A stretch of DNA of 27,154 nt from CAYNST01 sp964641175 (GTDB lineage: Bacteria; Pseudomonadota; Gammaproteobacteria; Pseudomonadales; Cellvibrionaceae): assembly GCA_964641175.1 (NCBI GenBank), contig CAZXLJ010000037.1, forward strand, positions 1 to 27,154, in the 5' to 3' direction. The position numbers were made by a program, and so were the translations under genes. Shown here piece by piece: positions 7,311-14,854 of this stretch. The notes beneath the pieces were generated by a model. It did no database searches. It was not told the origin of the DNA and worked only from the letters and a program-made list of their open reading frames with translations. Numbering within the stretch: the stretch's first letter is position 1; the number at the start of each line of letters is the position of its first letter.

Positions 7311-8509
7311 TCAGCCCCCACCGCGATATCGGAGCAACCAGGCATGGCGGCCACTGCGCTGCAGACATGCTGAACCGCGATACCAACATCAGTCACGTAA
7401 TAAAGCGACGCAAAGCCCCAGCGGTCACGGCCGAGGTTGTGAAACACCATGCCCAATGCAATGTCACCGGCAGAAAAGCGCTCATGATGGCGAGCAAAAT
7501 ATTGCGCAGCCTTCTGCTGCTCCGGGTCGGAAAACAACTTGATCACCCTCCACACGCCGCCGTGATATGCCTGTATCAGTAACATCGAATAGAGCGCCGA
7601 ACGCTTCGACGCCGGAAGGTGTCCGAATGCCTGCCTAAAGGGTGTTTCCAAATTCTGGTGATTTTTTTCCAGCAGCTGTAATGCGCAATCGATTTGAGCC
7701 ATTCGATGAAAATGGAAGCGCTCGGCAAACCCGCAATCCGACAGGGCCGCCTCGGAAAGCTGCAGAATGCCGCGTGCACCAGCCGCGGAATGAGCGTCAG
7801 GGCGACCGCCGCTTTCTATAAGGATTTTACCGGCGAGGGTACTCAAGACGTGGTTTGGCATGGTCACCCGACCCGCCGCCACACGATTGTCGTAGACCTG
7901 GGCGATCGCCTCGTGCAGAGACACGGTTCTTGCCGGAGTGCCAATACGCATGCCATCCCAGGTTCCCCACAATCGGGCCGCATCGACCTTACCGACGTAC
8001 CTGGCCAGGGCGGTGCGCAAATCCGCTTCGGGTTGATTACAACTGAGGGCAAACGGATATCCGATCACGCCTTCGGCTCCCGGTGACCATGCGTCAACCT
8101 GGCCGCTGATCTGCAATTGCTTGCGCCGCTGATTTATGAGTGCCTGCGTGGATTCCACGTCTTTCGCGTCATCCAGATAGCCCAAAAAGCGTGCCCGGGC
8201 GTCAAACAAAATATGTCGCCCGGCCACTTCGCAAAATGAATTTCGCAGCAGCACCCAGCGACGCACAGTGGCGAGGTTTTCATAAACACCCTGGCTGATC
8301 CAGAATGGGCTCTCCCGCACGACCATCCGCCAGCTTTCCACGGGCTTGGGATCGGGCGTCGGTGACGGGGCCGGTTTAAGGACTTGCGCCTCGACTTTAA
8401 TCGCTGTTAATAACAGACAGATTGGAGCCAGTACACAGCAGACTCTGTTAAAAAAAATTTTCCGCTCCCGTTCACCAGAGAATAAAAACTGCAGCTGCCA
8501 TCCGCCCAC
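7307..8509 (-). CDS. Lytic-transglycosylase-like (SLT-fold) secreted protein
   Basis: This 400-residue protein has an SLT-type core. KILIESGGRPDAHSAAGARG followed by ILQLS gives the catalytic Glu232, the GARG-type turn and the Gln of the family, and QAYHGG (314-319) stands where most have AYNxG. Such enzymes cleave peptidoglycan glycosidic bonds in the periplasm. A signal-peptide-like segment (about 21-41, ending KVEA-Q) lies after an unusually long 20-residue N-terminal stretch. The only standard in-frame start is GTG at 8509, three bases after glpK. The N-terminal 200 residues (with Cys93 and Cys157) match nothing I recognise. A T8 run lies between the start and the signal segment. The end overlaps the GDPD start (ATGA). 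Substrate activity is inferred from motifs only. Confidence 0.8.
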   Translation of the reverse strand: MGGWQLQFLFSGERERKIFFNRVCCVLAPICLLLTAIKVEAQVLKPAPSPTPDPKPVESWRMVVRESPFWISQGVYENLATVRRWVLLRNSFCEVAGRHILFDARARFLGYLDDAKDVESTQALINQRRKQLQISGQVDAWSPGAEGVIGYPFALSCNQPEADLRTALARYVGKVDAARLWGTWDGMRIGTPARTVSLHEAIAQVYDNRVAAGRVTMPNHVLSTLAGKILIESGGRPDAHSAAGARGILQLSEAALSDCGFAERFHFHRMAQIDCALQLLEKNHQNLETPFRQAFGHLPASKRSALYSMLLIQAYHGGVWRVIKLFSDPEQQKAAQYFARHHERFSAGDIALGMVFHNLGRDRWGFASLYYVTDVGIAVQHVCSAVAAMPGCSDIAVGAE

Positions 8510-8512
8510 AGA

Positions 8513-9994
8513 CTACTCGGTGCAACAACGCCTTACGGCACGTTGCCAACCTTCGAGCAGGCGCTGCCTTTCGCTCGCCGGGATTTCCGGCTCACGGCGA
8601 ACGCCGGACGTCCAGCTGCTTTGGATTTCATCAAGATTTTTGAACACCCCGAGCTGGAGTCCCGCCAGTCGAGCGGCGCCCAGCGCGCTGGACTCCACCA
8701 TGGCCGGGCGTTCCACTGGAATGTCCACAATGTCGGCCAGAGCCTGCAGCAGCCAGCTGTTGACCGTCATGCCACCATCAACACGTAAAGCGGCGGGACG
8801 AACTCCGGAGTCGCCATGCATCGCCTGGAGCAGGTCACTGGTCTGATAGCAGACAGCTTCAAGTGCGGCGCGGGCCAGTTCCGCGCGGCCGCTGTCCCGG
8901 GTCAGGCCGGTGATCAGACCGCGGGCGTCGGGGCTCCAGTGGGGTGCGCCCAGGCCGGTAAATCCAGGCACCATATAAACCCCCCGGTTCGATTCCAGGC
9001 TGCGCGCCAGTCCCTCTGTCTCATCCGCATTCTGTATGACTCCGAGTTTGTCCCGCAGCCATTGAACCGCTGCCCCGGCGACAAAAATGGCGCCTTCGAG
9101 GGCATAGTGCGTCCGGTTGTCGAGTCGATAGGCGACGGTGGTCAACAACCGGTGGCGCGATTCAATGGCGGTCGTACCCAGCTGCATCAAGGCAAAACAG
9201 CCCGTGCCATAGGTACTCTTGACGATTCCAGGCTCAAAGCAGGCCTGACCAACCATGGCGGCCTGCTGGTCGCCAGCGACGCCGGCAATGGGTAACTGGT
9301 GATCGCCAAGACCGGTCACTGTCACCCCGAAATCAGCGGCGCAATCCTTGACTTCCGGCAGCATTGCGACCGGCACTTCAAACAGGTCGAGCAGCTCTTT
9401 GTGCCATTGCTGCTCGTGGATATCGAAGAGCATCGTGCGCGACGCGTTGGTCGCGTCGGTGGCATGCACTTTCCCCCCCGTGAATTTCCAGATGAGCCAG
9501 GTATCGATAGTCCCGAACGCCAGTTCGCCCCGCTCCGCCCGTGCGCGCACGCCTGCGACATTATCCAGAATCCAGGCCAGCTTCGTCGCGGAAAAGTATG
9601 GGTCCAGCAATAAACCGGTGCGTCGTGAAATCATCGGCTCGCAGCCTTCGCGCTGCAGCCGGCGGCAATGCTCCGCTGTGCGCCGGTCCTGCCAGACAAT
9701 GGCCGGGTAGACCGGCTCGCCCGTCTGCCGGTCCCACACCAGCGTTGTCTCGCGCTGATTGGTGATGCCGATACCTGCCACGGCCTGATTATTATTTAAT
9801 TGCGCGAGTGCAGCGCGGCAGACTTCGGTGGTCACCGACCATATTTCCAGTGGATCGTGTTCGACCCAGCCGTCAGCGGGAAAATGCTGTGTGAATTCCT
9901 TCTGCGCTTGAGCAACGACCTTGCCGTCCGCAGCGAACACCATGGCGCGGCTGCTCGTCGTACCCTGGTCAATCGCGAGAATCAGATCTTTCAT
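8513..9994 (-). CDS. glpK: Glycerol kinase
   Basis: GlpK phosphorylates glycerol with ATP to glycerol-3-phosphate in the cytosol. The 493-residue length is standard (E. coli 502). Family motifs are present throughout: AIDQGTTSSRAM at the N-terminus (Asp9 in the ATP site), ITNQRETTLVWDRQTG, IVWQDRRT, HATDATNASRTMLFDI, STYGTGCF, PGFTGLGAPHWSPDARG and RVDGGMTVNSWLLQALADI. The ATG is preceded by a G-rich Shine-Dalgarno-like stretch. No glpF, glpD or glpR lies next to it. Instead the next genes are a murein-hydrolase-like protein and a glycerophosphodiesterase, the latter giving the same product. A 43-base gap separates it from the upstream deacetylase gene. Confidence 0.97.
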   Translation of the reverse strand: MKDLILAIDQGTTSSRAMVFAADGKVVAQAQKEFTQHFPADGWVEHDPLEIWSVTTEVCRAALAQLNNNQAVAGIGITNQRETTLVWDRQTGEPVYPAIVWQDRRTAEHCRRLQREGCEPMISRRTGLLLDPYFSATKLAWILDNVAGVRARAERGELAFGTIDTWLIWKFTGGKVHATDATNASRTMLFDIHEQQWHKELLDLFEVPVAMLPEVKDCAADFGVTVTGLGDHQLPIAGVAGDQQAAMVGQACFEPGIVKSTYGTGCFALMQLGTTAIESRHRLLTTVAYRLDNRTHYALEGAIFVAGAAVQWLRDKLGVIQNADETEGLARSLESNRGVYMVPGFTGLGAPHWSPDARGLITGLTRDSGRAELARAALEAVCYQTSDLLQAMHGDSGVRPAALRVDGGMTVNSWLLQALADIVDIPVERPAMVESSALGAARLAGLQLGVFKNLDEIQSSWTSGVRREPEIPASERQRLLEGWQRAVRRCCTE

Positions 9995-10037
9995 TCTTTA
10001 CCCCCCGAACCGAGAAGCCCTTTTCAAATTGAACCCA

Positions 10038-10844
10038 TCAAGTACCCGGTGCGATGACGCCGGGTTTTGCCGGTATGGCCCCGTTAACGTGCTTCATGAT
10101 ATTCAGGTAAGTGTCAGTCCAGTAAAGCTTGCGATTGTCAGCAAGGTGTTTTACAAGCTCCGCATGGGCTTTTTCCGAAACGGTCAAGTAATCACCCCCC
10201 ACCCCGTGGAAAATGATATTGGCGACGCCGCCATTTCTCGTGGCATCTTCCACAAATTTAATGAGGTCACCCCCGCTGACCCCGTCCGGCACCATATAAG
10301 AATGAAAGCCTTCCGGTAAGCGGTGGTCCATCCCTTTAATGGCAACAAATTCCTGCTCGACAGCTTCGAAGAAATGACCATCGGCGACCTTGCTTTCAAT
10401 ACACGGTGGCGTAAAAGTGCGTTCACTGCGACCATCTATGGCTTTTAAAAACGCGTTGGCCGTGAGAACTTCCTGTTTCATCTGAGCGACTGTCCGTTTG
10501 TCCAGATCATGATAGGCAGGCACCCATTCGCGATTAGGAGCGGCGCGCGAACAGGGATGAAAAATTGTGTGGTTGCCCAGTTCGTGCCCCGACTTTGCCA
10601 CAGCCCTCCATTCATCCATGCGTGCAGCAACAACCGGTGAGGCCAGCAAAAGATAAAAAGACGCTTTGATTTTGTAGCGGTTGAGGACAGGGACTGCGTG
10701 GTTCAGCTGACTTTCCAGTGTATCGTCGTAGGACAGGCTGACAGCACCCTTTGCGCCGCCAGGCCATTTGACCGGTCCGGCTATTGCGCTGACCGGATAC
10801 ACCAACAGAATCAGTAAAAAGCCTAATCCATAGAATCGGGGCAT
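10038..10844 (-). CDS. Secreted polysaccharide deacetylase (NodB domain)
   Basis: The protein is 268 residues from the ATG at 10844. It has a signal peptide (about 1-22, ending SAIA-G) and a NodB/CE4-type deacetylase domain. The motif-1 acidic pair is SYDD (Asp40, Asp41, where most CE4 enzymes have TFDD). Motif 2 is HELGNHTIFHP, with His92 and His96 as likely metal ligands, and a C-terminal IIFHGVGG carries His213. It probably removes acetyl or similar groups from a cell-envelope or extracellular glycan, but the substrate cannot be read from sequence. The frame is open 22 codons further upstream (10910), but that part overlaps the mscS end, and the chosen ATG has AAAGAG at 10853-10858. It lies between mscS and glpK with short gaps on both sides. 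Confidence 0.85.
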   Translation of the reverse strand: MPRFYGLGFLLILLVYPVSAIAGPVKWPGGAKGAVSLSYDDTLESQLNHAVPVLNRYKIKASFYLLLASPVVAARMDEWRAVAKSGHELGNHTIFHPCSRAAPNREWVPAYHDLDKRTVAQMKQEVLTANAFLKAIDGRSERTFTPPCIESKVADGHFFEAVEQEFVAIKGMDHRLPEGFHSYMVPDGVSGGDLIKFVEDATRNGGVANIIFHGVGGDYLTVSEKAHAELVKHLADNRKLYWTDTYLNIMKHVNGAIPAKPGVIAPGT

Positions 10845-10893
10845 GGGAAATACTCTTTGCGTTAAAGGGTGTCGAACCCGCAATGGGGCCGCT

Positions 10894-11727
10894 TTACTTG
10901 TCCGAGACAATTTTCACAGGGAAAGGCGCTGCATCCAGACCACTGTAAAGCGTCCTGTGCGGATACGGGATTTCTACACCTGCTTCTTCGAAAGCCTGTT
11001 TTATTTGCTCCTGGATGCTGTTGCGCAATTCACGAAAGCTTTCCCGTCGTGCCCATACGGAAAACTGGATATTCAGTGAAGATTCGCCAAATCCCGAAAA
11101 TACGAATACCGGTTCCGGCTCACTCAGGCACAGCGGATTCTGGTCGGCAACCCGTTCCAGGATCTGCCGAACCCTGGAAATGTTCTCCCGATATCCAACG
11201 CCGACCTGAATATCGAAACGCCGGATGGGAAAGCGAGTGAAGTTGGTCACCTGGTTTTTTATCAGGCTCTCGTTGGGAACCCGCACATAAAGATTGTCGA
11301 AGGTCCGCAGTTTGACCGAAAGCAGATCTATGGACAGAACTTCACCGGTGGTTTCACCGATCTTGATCACATCTCCAAGCTGGAAAGGCTTTTCTCCCAC
11401 GAGAAACAGACCGCTGATCAAATTGGACGCGGAAGTCTGGGAAGCAAAACCGATGGCGACCGACAGTACTCCGGCGGCGCTGAGCACAACCCCGAGGCTG
11501 AACCCCAGCTGCCGCAGCGCGGAGGCGAAAAATAAGCCCATCACCACCCAGTACAGTACACGTTTGATCAGCATGCTGTGATGCGGCGTGAATTGCCTGA
11601 CCGCCAATTTGTGGGCCGTTCGTGCGCCTACCTGAGCAATCAGATACCCCGCCATGACAATCAGCGCCGCCCGCACCACATTGAGCGCCTGCTCGGACTG
11701 GATAAAGGCAATGGCATATTCCATCAT
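10894..11727 (-). CDS. mscS: Small-conductance mechanosensitive channel (MscS family)
   Basis: MscS channels open under membrane tension to release solutes during osmotic downshock. From the ATG at 11727 the protein is 277 residues (E. coli MscS 286). It has three membrane segments, about 16-35, 54-74 and 77-108. The last is the pore helix with AAGVLSVAIGFASQTSASNL and FLVGEKPFQLGDVI, followed by the beta domain (RTFDNLYVRVPNE) and a C-terminal alpha/beta domain. The frame is open to 11829, but that extension runs through the preceding gene. Two adjacent ATGs (11727, 11724) are both possible, neither with a strong ribosome site. It starts 13 bases after the 265-residue protein, so the two are almost surely co-transcribed. 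Confidence 0.93.
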   Translation of the reverse strand: MMEYAIAFIQSEQALNVVRAALIVMAGYLIAQVGARTAHKLAVRQFTPHHSMLIKRVLYWVVMGLFFASALRQLGFSLGVVLSAAGVLSVAIGFASQTSASNLISGLFLVGEKPFQLGDVIKIGETTGEVLSIDLLSVKLRTFDNLYVRVPNESLIKNQVTNFTRFPIRRFDIQVGVGYRENISRVRQILERVADQNPLCLSEPEPVFVFSGFGESSLNIQFSVWARRESFRELRNSIQEQIKQAFEEAGVEIPYPHRTLYSGLDAAPFPVKIVSDK

Positions 11728-11740
11728 CGTCGATACCCGT

Positions 11741-12538
11741 TCATGTGTGAAATATATGGGCGAATGCGCGTACCAGCCCGCCCTTCGGCAGGTTAACCCG
11801 AGCGGGCGACAGTTGTTGATGTCCTGCAACCGGCTTGCCCACCGTAAAATTCGTCAGGGGATTGCCCTGCACATGGGTCAGCTCAACAGGATCTGTCCAG
11901 AGCGCGTGCTGATCATTGGCATATACCGCCAGATGCGGCAGCGGGATGCTGATCTTGTCAATTGCGAGAAATCCAACGGCCTGATTGGTAATCGTGACGG
12001 GTGTAACGGCCCGATGAGCCCGGGGCGGCACTTCGTTTCTGGACATGCGCGCCAGGGTCCTCGCCGCATAGCACAGAGAGCCCAACTGGGTGGAAGGACC
12101 AAACCAGGTGTCGGACAGGCGCATTGTCATGAGTTCCTGCAGTTCGATCTGCTGATCAGGCAGCATGACGCTGACACATACTGGCGAGCTTATATAGAAC
12201 GTGATGCTTTCGCCCGGCGGCACCCGCACCGGATGGCTGGTGCGCACCACCATCGACCGGTCGAGCAGCTTAGGACGCAGCTCGAGACGGGACGACGTCT
12301 GGCGAAAGACAAAACGCGCTGGATTGAGATCCTCTGGTACTGACACGGTTCGGACAATGCTGAATACATCCGGTTCCTGTGTGCCTTCCGTGCGCCGTGA
12401 TGCCACCATCCATTGATCAGACAGGCGCTGAATGAATAGTGTCAAAGGGCCGATCGCCAGTTGCCAGCCTTCACCCACACCAGCCTCAAGGGGGCGCCAC
12501 CAGGGAGAACTGGCCAACTTATCTGTCGATGTATCCAT
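11741..12538 (-). CDS. Uncharacterised protein linked to MscS (possibly DUF432)
   Basis: This 265-residue soluble protein has no signal peptide or membrane helix. The N-terminus is Trp-rich (WWRPL, GEGWQLAIGPLTLFIQRLSD, QWMVASRR). A mostly beta-rich body follows, with SSRLELRPKLLDRSMVVRTS and HPVRVPPGESITFYI, and a conserved-looking central FGPSTQLGSLCYAARTLAR. I do not recognise it firmly. The length, the Trp-rich GPL start and the mscS neighbour recall DUF432 proteins, but that is from memory and needs a profile search. The stop lies 13 bases before mscS, which argues for a functional link such as a cytosolic regulator of, or partner for, the channel (inference). Confidence 0.7.
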   Translation of the reverse strand: MDTSTDKLASSPWWRPLEAGVGEGWQLAIGPLTLFIQRLSDQWMVASRRTEGTQEPDVFSIVRTVSVPEDLNPARFVFRQTSSRLELRPKLLDRSMVVRTSHPVRVPPGESITFYISSPVCVSVMLPDQQIELQELMTMRLSDTWFGPSTQLGSLCYAARTLARMSRNEVPPRAHRAVTPVTITNQAVGFLAIDKISIPLPHLAVYANDQHALWTDPVELTHVQGNPLTNFTVGKPVAGHQQLSPARVNLPKGGLVRAFAHIFHT

Positions 12539-12584
12539 GAAACCAACCTGAAAAAGCTTCGTTATTATTTTAAAAGGTGCCGGA

Positions 12585-13292
12585 TCAGCTTTTACAGCCT
12601 CTGTCGCTATCGGACAACCTCTCTAGACGGATGTTGGCAATGGATACGGAAAGTCTGCCTTCTGTCGTCAGCAGGAACACGCCAATCACTTCCGCAAGAT
12701 TCACCTGATTCCCCTTGAAGCAGCTGAGGGGTAGCGGAAATGAATGCCAGTCGCCACGCTTGTACTTACGCAACAGATTGCCGATCTTGACCTCGCCCCG
12801 GCACGGCCAGCCGCAATCCAGGGCAAGATAGACTTCCTGTGTCGGCTTCTGATCGACTTTAATATCGAATGTCAGTGCGGCTACATCTTTCAGTCCGGAG
12901 ATATCAATGGGAGGGCCCGTCAAGCTCAGCTCTCCTTTCAGCCGTGCCTTGGACCAGACCGCTCGGAGGGCGTCACCGGTGGCCTTGTAATCTGCCGACT
13001 CAATTTTCAGTTTCCCACCGGCAGAGCGTCCCTGCAAATCCTCGACCGGTATGCCCCAGGCTTTGTTATCTCCCACAGTAAATGTGCGTCCACCTGGAAT
13101 CAGTCCATTTACGAAATAATAAAAAGCTGGATCGGCAAAGTCCGCCCCCCTGACCGCAGTACTTCTATCACCCAAGCCGGTCGGCGGTACGGTACGAACG
13201 ACACGAGCGGCGCCTTCGCTGCGCGTGTCGTCCGGGTGTAGGTTCGTGGTCCCGGGCTGTGCCAGCAGTAAAGCCGCGAACAGAATTCTCAT
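12585..13292 (-). CDS. Secreted stand-alone ExoP C-terminal-like (galactose-binding-fold) domain protein
   Basis: The protein is 235 residues from the ATG at 13292. It has a signal-peptide-like N-terminus (MRILFAALLLAQPG). A domain resembling the C-terminal module of GH3 glucan glucohydrolases of the ExoP type follows: VAALTFDIKVDQKPTQEVYL, LDCGWPCRGEVKIG, DWHSFPLPLSCF and VFLLTTEGRLSVSIANIRLE. In those enzymes this beta-sandwich sits after the catalytic domains. Here no catalytic domain is present on either side. Cysteines 160, 164 and 191 could form disulfides. The frame is open to 13436, but the extension is Arg-rich and lacks coding character, and GCGGAG at 13300-13305 supports the chosen start. 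It may bind glucans or be a remnant. The function is unknown. Confidence 0.75.
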   Translation of the reverse strand: MRILFAALLLAQPGTTNLHPDDTRSEGAARVVRTVPPTGLGDRSTAVRGADFADPAFYYFVNGLIPGGRTFTVGDNKAWGIPVEDLQGRSAGGKLKIESADYKATGDALRAVWSKARLKGELSLTGPPIDISGLKDVAALTFDIKVDQKPTQEVYLALDCGWPCRGEVKIGNLLRKYKRGDWHSFPLPLSCFKGNQVNLAEVIGVFLLTTEGRLSVSIANIRLERLSDSDRGCKS

Positions 13293-13299
13293 CTCCAGT

Positions 13300-13305
13300 C
13301 TCCGC
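13300..13305 (-). promoter_or_regulatory. Shine-Dalgarno site for the ExoP-C-like gene
   Basis: This reads GCGGAG on the minus strand, seven bases before the ATG at 13292. It supports that start over the 48-codon longer open frame, and places a hydrophobic signal-like segment at the N-terminus. A second GGAG directly abuts the ATG and is too close to serve. Confidence 0.6.
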
Positions 13306-13446
13306 GGTGGACGGTTGTCTGGGTATGCATGCTGAAGCCTTTCATTCCGTAGACGTCTCCGCGTTCGCAGTGTTGCGCTGCCTTCTGCGCGTGACGTGAC
13401 GTCGTTCGCAATGCCAGATCGATTTTGCGATAACAAGGTGAATTTC

Positions 13447-13468
13447 GCGCGGATCGGATAATCCGCGC
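13447..13468. repeat. 8-bp perfect inverted repeat in the esterase/ExoP-C gap
   Basis: GCGCGGAT and ATCCGCGC flank a six-base loop within the 245-base gap after the esterase stop. On the minus strand, where transcription from the esterase arrives, the hairpin is followed by GAAATTC and not by a T run, so it is a poor rho-independent terminator. The wording (GTAGCGCGGATTATCCG) resembles REP-type intergenic palindromes of proteobacteria. Only one copy was noticed in this window. Confidence 0.5.
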
Positions 13469-13537
13469 TACCTTTCTCAATATAGTCAGATACCGATGGC
13501 AGCTCAATAAATCACAAGTTCACCGGCGGCGGAAAAA

Positions 13538-14431
13538 TCACCGCGGCGTCCCCGCTTCCCTTTCCTTGTAGATTTTCTCCAGCCCACTGGGGCCGGTCGG
13601 CGCCTGTTCTTTCCATACCCACATCAGCCCCCGGACGTAGCCATCCGCCTTGACCCCAGTGTGACGTAACCCCTCCATTGCATAATTCTGCAGCGTGAGG
13701 TCTTTGTATTTGCGCTTCGCCAGCCGTTTCTGAAAACGAATGATCGGGTCACGAAACTGCTGATATTCGTCTGAACCATACGACAGGAAAAGTCGCACTG
13801 GCATGTTTTGTCCGGACTTGCTGAACTGGGTGTCAAGCTTTACCAAATGCTCATTGTCCCATTCAACAGCGGGACTGATTGCAATAAACCGCTTGAACAA
13901 TTCCGGCTTTTTGTACATCGCATACAAGCTGAACAGACCTCCCATCGAAACTCCGCCCAATGCCCTTTCGGGCGCCACGCGATAGTTCTTTTCAACAAAC
14001 GGAATTGCTTCCTTCTCCAGAAATTCGAGGAAACTTTCCGCGCCACCGGTAGCTCCGCCGATGGAGCTGGGCGACAGGTCACGGAGTCGTTCCCGATCGT
14101 AATCAATATTTTTGCCTGCATAAGAAAGGCCCACCAATATCATCTCCGGAATAACGTTATCAAAACGCAGGTTTCCGTAAATGCCGCTGACCAGTCCGGT
14201 ATCCCAATATGCATCCAGATAGAAAAATACGGGGTACTTCCTGTCGGCTGCCGCAGTGTAGTTTTCCGGCAGGGAAACAATCAGCTCGTGCTGCACCTTC
14301 GTATGCCGGGAGCTGAGTTGATGAATGCGCGTGTTGTCGAGGGTAAAACGCCGATCGCCGGTCTTGGCTTCACTGTACGGCACACCGGCCAGAAGCATCA
14401 TAAAAGCTGTCAAACAGATTAGATATTTCAT
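13538..14431 (-). CDS. Secreted alpha/beta-hydrolase (esterase D/Fes family)
   Basis: The protein is 297 residues from the ATG at 14431. It has a signal peptide (1-22, ending SEA-K) and an esterase-D-type alpha/beta-hydrolase domain. The nucleophile elbow is GGVSMGG (Ser162). Likely triad partners are an aspartate near SYGSDEYQ (Asp221) and His257 in EGLRHTG. PVFFYLDAYWD holds the oxyanion-side strand. The family includes ferri-siderophore esterases, feruloyl/acetyl esterases and S-formylglutathione hydrolases. With a signal peptide it acts in the periplasm or outside, so a carbohydrate-ester or siderophore substrate is more likely than formaldehyde detoxification. The frame opens 26 codons earlier (14509), but that part has no signal-like or conserved features, and AAGGCGGG precedes the chosen ATG. 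Confidence 0.85.
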   Translation of the reverse strand: MKYLICLTAFMMLLAGVPYSEAKTGDRRFTLDNTRIHQLSSRHTKVQHELIVSLPENYTAAADRKYPVFFYLDAYWDTGLVSGIYGNLRFDNVIPEMILVGLSYAGKNIDYDRERLRDLSPSSIGGATGGAESFLEFLEKEAIPFVEKNYRVAPERALGGVSMGGLFSLYAMYKKPELFKRFIAISPAVEWDNEHLVKLDTQFSKSGQNMPVRLFLSYGSDEYQQFRDPIIRFQKRLAKRKYKDLTLQNYAMEGLRHTGVKADGYVRGLMWVWKEQAPTGPSGLEKIYKEREAGTPR

Positions 14432-14854
14432 GATCCCGCCTTGTCTGGTTTTTATTGAATCGATAATAGTCGGCAGCGCCCTATCCTGCCTGAGGACGCT
14501 CGCCGTCACAACCGCCCAGTGCCCTGGACCCCGCTGGATTCTACCTGGGCTTCCGGACTTTGCCTTTCAAGGGAAACTCGTAATAAACTCGCACCAGGTC
14601 CGTTCCTGTGCCGGACGTGGCAAACTTGTATCTGGCCCACATTTGCAGAAACCTGAGTCTGCCTTAACTCCGCCAGAGAAGACTTTGCGTATTCAGTATG
14701 TTCAAATGCGAACGCTTCTTCAGGTGTGAGTGCCCCATGATCTGCTTACCTCGAATAATCCAGCCCGGCTTTAACACCAAGACGGGTTGCTCGACATCGA
14801 AAGCCCCGGTCGTCGCGCCTCGGGGAAGCGGCTCCTGCAACCCCTGCTGCGGCA
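14432..14854. promoter_or_regulatory. 423-base divergent gap between the esterase and the hybrid kinase
   Basis: The genes on either side point away from each other, so this stretch should hold both promoters. On the minus strand TATTAT at 14463-14468 is a plausible -10 for the esterase, but no good -35 stands 17 bases before it. On the plus strand no clear promoter was seen. A CCCCG/CGGGG pair around 14804-14825 has a 12-base loop and is weak. Open frames here are short or overlap the esterase start and look non-coding. Otherwise nothing was recognised. Confidence 0.35.

Noticed and set aside
12585..13436. Longer start of the ExoP-C-like gene at 13436
   Set aside because: The extension is Arg-rich without protein-like character, and a signal-like N-terminus with a ribosome site begins at 13292.
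14325..14729. 134-codon plus-strand frame over the esterase start and the divergent gap
   Set aside because: It overlaps the esterase coding region, has no family features, and its composition looks like an antisense shadow.
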